This document shows, one piece after another, positions 61,235-64,000 of a stretch of DNA of 64,000 nt. The notes beneath the pieces were generated by a model that saw only the letters and a list, made by a program, of their open reading frames with translations, was not told where the DNA came from and did not search any database. How positions within the stretch are numbered: position 1 is the first letter of the stretch; every line of letters starts with the position of its first letter. Both the position numbers and the translations under genes were made by a program. Source of the DNA: Faecalibacter macacae (GTDB lineage: Bacteria; Bacteroidota; Bacteroidia; Flavobacteriales; Weeksellaceae); assembly GCF_003687725.1 (NCBI RefSeq), contig NZ_RDOJ01000004.1:62001-126000 (forward strand). Reading direction: 5' to 3'.

Positions 61235-62647
61235 ATGCTTTTACCTTTATTTATCATATTACCATTAATAGTCGGTATTTTCATGCTATTAATGAATAAC
61301 CAAAAACCACAAAAGTGGTTTGGGGCAGTTGTAAGTAGCATTTTAGTTGGTTTATTTTTCTATTTGACATGTGGTCAAAAAGAAATGTCGTACCAAATAG
61401 ATTGGTTTTCATTCAACGGAATTAAAACATTTTTTGCTTTAGACGGAACAGGTTTAGGCGGATTAATGTTATTATTAGCCAATTTAGTTTATGCTGGTTT
61501 ATTTATTTACATCGGATCATCAGATCAAAAATATTCTAACAGTTTTTACGGTTTACTATTAATCGCATTAGCTGGTTTAAATGGAGTTTTCTTAGCGCAA
61601 GATTTAATCTTATTCTATTTCTTTTGGGAAATCGTCTTGATTCCTATTTACTTCTTAATTGGAGTTTGGGGAAAAGGTGAAGAAAAAATCCAAGCGAATA
61701 TGACATTCTTCCTTTACACAATTTTTGGATCGATGTTTATGTTAGCAGGAATTATTTACATTGGTTTTAATCTGAAACCGATTTCATTCTTACTTTCAGA
61801 TGTACAGCAAGTAACAACAGAATATTTCTCGACTAATACATTCTTAGGATTATTATTCTTGATTGCTTTTGTAATTAAAATTCCAATTTTCCCGTTCCAT
61901 ACATGGCAACCAACAGCCTACAAAACATCGCCAACTCCAGTAACTGTAGTATTAAGTGCGTTGATGGCAAAAATGGGATTATTTGCAATTGTACAATGGT
62001 TCTTGGGATTATTTCCCGCGATTTCAGAATTATTCGATTACTTTTTATACATCGCAGTTTTCGGATTAATCTATGCTTCATTAATTGCATTAAGCACAAC
62101 TAATATCAAGAAAATTGTTGCTTATAGTTCTATTGCTCACTTGGCGTTAATTTTTGTTGCTTTATTTACAAGAAACGAAATCGGAACAGAAGGAGCTTAT
62201 TTCCAAATGTTCTCTCACGGTTTAGTAGTTTTAGGATTATGGTTAATCGTTGATGTTTTAGAACGTGAATACAAAGTAACAGACATCAATTCGATCAAAG
62301 GATTAGCAACTGTAAATCCAACATTAGCAATCTTATTTATGGTTTTTGCTTTAGCAAATATGGCTTTACCATTAACAAGTTCTTTTATTGGCGAGTTTAT
62401 GATGTTGAATGCCTTATTCATCTATAATCCAGTATTAGCAGTATTTGCATGTTTAGGAGTTATCTTATCTGCAGTTTATACGCTTAGATTAGGAGGAGCA
62501 ATCCTTTTTGGAGAAGTTACGAATATCGACTTAAACTACCGTTCGAAAGATACTTCGGGAGTAACTATAATTATCGCTCTTGTAGCATTATTAGTTATTT
62601 TCTTAGGTATTTATCCAACTCCAGTTTTTGAAATTATCGCACGTTAA
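61235..62647 (+). CDS. nuoM: NADH-quinone oxidoreductase subunit M
   Basis: A 470-residue antiporter-like proton-pumping subunit. Key blocks are FYFFWEIVLIPIYFLIGVWG (with the essential Glu), FVIKIPIFPFHTWQPTAYKTSPTPVTVVLSALMAKMG and VAYSSIAHLALIFVALF. It lies 8 bp after nuoL and 19 bp before nuoN. Confidence 0.98.
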   Translation: MLLPLFIILPLIVGIFMLLMNNQKPQKWFGAVVSSILVGLFFYLTCGQKEMSYQIDWFSFNGIKTFFALDGTGLGGLMLLLANLVYAGLFIYIGSSDQKYSNSFYGLLLIALAGLNGVFLAQDLILFYFFWEIVLIPIYFLIGVWGKGEEKIQANMTFFLYTIFGSMFMLAGIIYIGFNLKPISFLLSDVQQVTTEYFSTNTFLGLLFLIAFVIKIPIFPFHTWQPTAYKTSPTPVTVVLSALMAKMGLFAIVQWFLGLFPAISELFDYFLYIAVFGLIYASLIALSTTNIKKIVAYSSIAHLALIFVALFTRNEIGTEGAYFQMFSHGLVVLGLWLIVDVLEREYKVTDINSIKGLATVNPTLAILFMVFALANMALPLTSSFIGEFMMLNALFIYNPVLAVFACLGVILSAVYTLRLGGAILFGEVTNIDLNYRSKDTSGVTIIIALVALLVIFLGIYPTPVFEIIAR

Positions 62648-62666
62648 ACATTTTGAATTAAACAGT

Positions 62667-64000
62667 ATGAATACGATTATAATCTCAGCACTTTCAGGAA
62701 TCATCTTAATGTTTAGTGGTTTCTACATCAAAAACAGTCGTGCGTTAACTTTCTTATCCGTCTTAATGTTTATCGCAATCATTGTAGGAGGAGTTTTCGA
62801 ATTAAACGGATGTAAAATGTTAGATGGTAGATTCCCAAATATGATTGGTGAATCTCTGTATGGTGTTTCGTTTTTAATTGCGTTAGCAAGTTTAGGAGTT
62901 TTCTATTTATTGATGAATAAAGATCAATTCGGGAAAGTCGGAAACCACGTGGCCGAATATTTTGCATTAATATTCTTCTCGTTTTGTGGTATTGCAGTTT
63001 TAGCGCAATTCAATAATTTAGTTTTAATGTTTTTAGGAATCGAATTAATGTCAATTCCGATGTACATTATTGCTGGAACAAATAAAGAAAGCATGAAAAG
63101 TACAGAAGCTTCTGTCAAATACTTTTTAATGGGTGCTTTCTCTACAGGAATCTTATTATTAGGAATCACATTCTTATACGGTGCAACTGGAACTTTCTTG
63201 GTTGAAAACTTAGATAAATTTGATCCTAATTTTGAAATGATTTATTACTTAGGTTGGATTTTCATCATCTTCTCATTTTGTTTTAAAGTGGGTGCGGCAC
63301 CATTTCATATGTGGACGCCAGATGTATATGCAGGTACGCCTACAGTATTTACATCATACATGTCTACAGTAATTAAAGGAGGTTCATTTTTAGGATTTAT
63401 CTTAATCATGCAACATTTTCCTGCCGATATAGAATATAGTGGTTATCTAAGAGTACTATTAAGTGCTATCATTTTATTAACATTAGTACTTGGAAATTTT
63501 GGAGCATTAACTCAAAAATCAGTGAAGAAAATGATGGCTTATTCATCAATCGCTCAAGCTGGATTTATGTTATTTGTTTTATTCCAAATCAATTCTGTAT
63601 CAAAAGAAGCTTTATTGTTCTACACGATAGTTTATTCGGTAGCTAACTTTATTATTTTCTATACGATTCAGCAAACTCAAGCTGAAAAATATGATGATTT
63701 TGTAGGATTAGGAAAATCAAATCCGACATTAGCAGCAGCCACATCTGTAGCCTTAATTTCGTTAGCTGGTATTCCATTAACAGGTGGTTTCATTGCAAAA
63801 TTTATGGCTTTAAGTATAGGAGGTTCCATTTCAGAAAACTTAATCATCATTGTTATTGCTTTAGTAATGGCAGTATTATCAATGTACTACTATTTTAAAG
63901 TAATTGTACAGATGTATTTCCGTTATGGGAATTCAACAATAAAATCTCAAGACGGATTAACAACAGCATTGTTAGTTATAGGAGTGATTGTCTTAATTGT
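62667..64000 (+). CDS. nuoN: NADH-quinone oxidoreductase subunit N, 3' end outside window
   Basis: The frame opens at the ATG at 62667 and stays open to the last base of the window, so about 444 residues are visible and the C-terminus is missing. It is the third antiporter-like subunit. Blocks: VLMFLGIELMSIPMYIIAG, FSFCFKVGAAPFHMWTPDVYAGTPT (with Lys) and MMAYSSIAQAGFMLF. It starts 19 bp after nuoM and should be the last nuo gene. Confidence 0.96.
   Translation, partial: MNTIIISALSGIILMFSGFYIKNSRALTFLSVLMFIAIIVGGVFELNGCKMLDGRFPNMIGESLYGVSFLIALASLGVFYLLMNKDQFGKVGNHVAEYFALIFFSFCGIAVLAQFNNLVLMFLGIELMSIPMYIIAGTNKESMKSTEASVKYFLMGAFSTGILLLGITFLYGATGTFLVENLDKFDPNFEMIYYLGWIFIIFSFCFKVGAAPFHMWTPDVYAGTPTVFTSYMSTVIKGGSFLGFILIMQHFPADIEYSGYLRVLLSAIILLTLVLGNFGALTQKSVKKMMAYSSIAQAGFMLFVLFQINSVSKEALLFYTIVYSVANFIIFYTIQQTQAEKYDDFVGLGKSNPTLAAATSVALISLAGIPLTGGFIAKFMALSIGGSISENLIIIVIALVMAVLSMYYYFKVIVQMYFRYGNSTIKSQDGLTTALLVIGVIVLI

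Overview
The window is chromosomal DNA of a low-GC member of the Bacteroidota, class Flavobacteriia. Evidence: promoters of the TTTG / TAnnTTTG type (-33/-7), very few Shine-Dalgarno sites, Bacteroidota-style lipoproteins, a CarboxypepD_reg-like TonB receptor, mevalonate-type isoprenoid synthesis (HMG-CoA synthase), a prolyl oligopeptidase, and a nuo operon with an unusually short NuoG. Gene content fits a Weeksellaceae-like genus (Empedobacter or Chryseobacterium relatives), but that placement is an inference. Almost all of the window is core genome. I see no prophage, insertion sequence, CRISPR array or restriction/defence island.

Layout. 1-3.0 kb: minus-strand alcohol/aldehyde oxidation operon (ALDH, Zn-ADH, DUF779). 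3.1-3.5 kb: tmRNA. 3.7-7.7 kb: poorly characterised genes (unknown protein plus Coa1-like partner, YD-like secreted protein, baeRF-type protein, GNAT acetyltransferase). 7.7-8.3 kb: a 620-bp non-coding stretch with Flavobacteriia-type interspersed repeats and 13 perfect copies of a 7-bp unit. 8.3-11.2 kb: leuS. 11.7-17.5 kb: PhoR/PhoB-like two-component system divergent from a TonB receptor plus surface-lipoprotein operon, with direct repeats of pho-box geometry between them. 17.7-26.2 kb: SufT-like protein, SPFH protein, HdeD-like membrane protein, HMG-CoA synthase with prolyl oligopeptidase, a tandem pair of secreted paralogues, and a Zn-ADH. 26.2-29.2 kb: two Ser/Asp/Val-rich lipoproteins, an unknown membrane-spanning protein with a lipoprotein partner, and 5-formyl-THF cyclo-ligase. 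29.3-32.2 kb: U32 RNA-hydroxylase-like protein with its own ferredoxin, a DUF4377 lipoprotein, and a TrmH-family methyltransferase. 32.2-37.2 kb: compact three-gene polysaccharide export operon (CapD/WbpM-like, Wza-like, Wzc-like). 37.4-40.1 kb: prs, rplY, then an Rrf2 regulator with a hemerythrin-like protein. 40.2-47.5 kb: glutamine cyclotransferase, ruvC, ppc, GH3-family protein, DUF2797, and a small lipoprotein. 47.5-50.9 kb: mfd. 51.1-64.0 kb: nuoABCDEFGHIJKLMN, with nuoN running off the window end.

How it works together: the nuo operon encodes the proton-pumping respiratory complex I. The other clusters concern envelope functions (polysaccharide export, TonB-dependent uptake, lipoproteins), stress sensing (two-component system, Rrf2/hemerythrin), and translation or DNA maintenance (leuS, tmRNA, TrmH, U32, ruvC, mfd). 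The least explained items are the membrane-spanning protein/lipoprotein pair at 26.996-28.673 kb, the U32-ferredoxin pair, the pho-box-like array, and three housekeeping genes whose promoters sit so close to their start codons that leaderless mRNAs are predicted.
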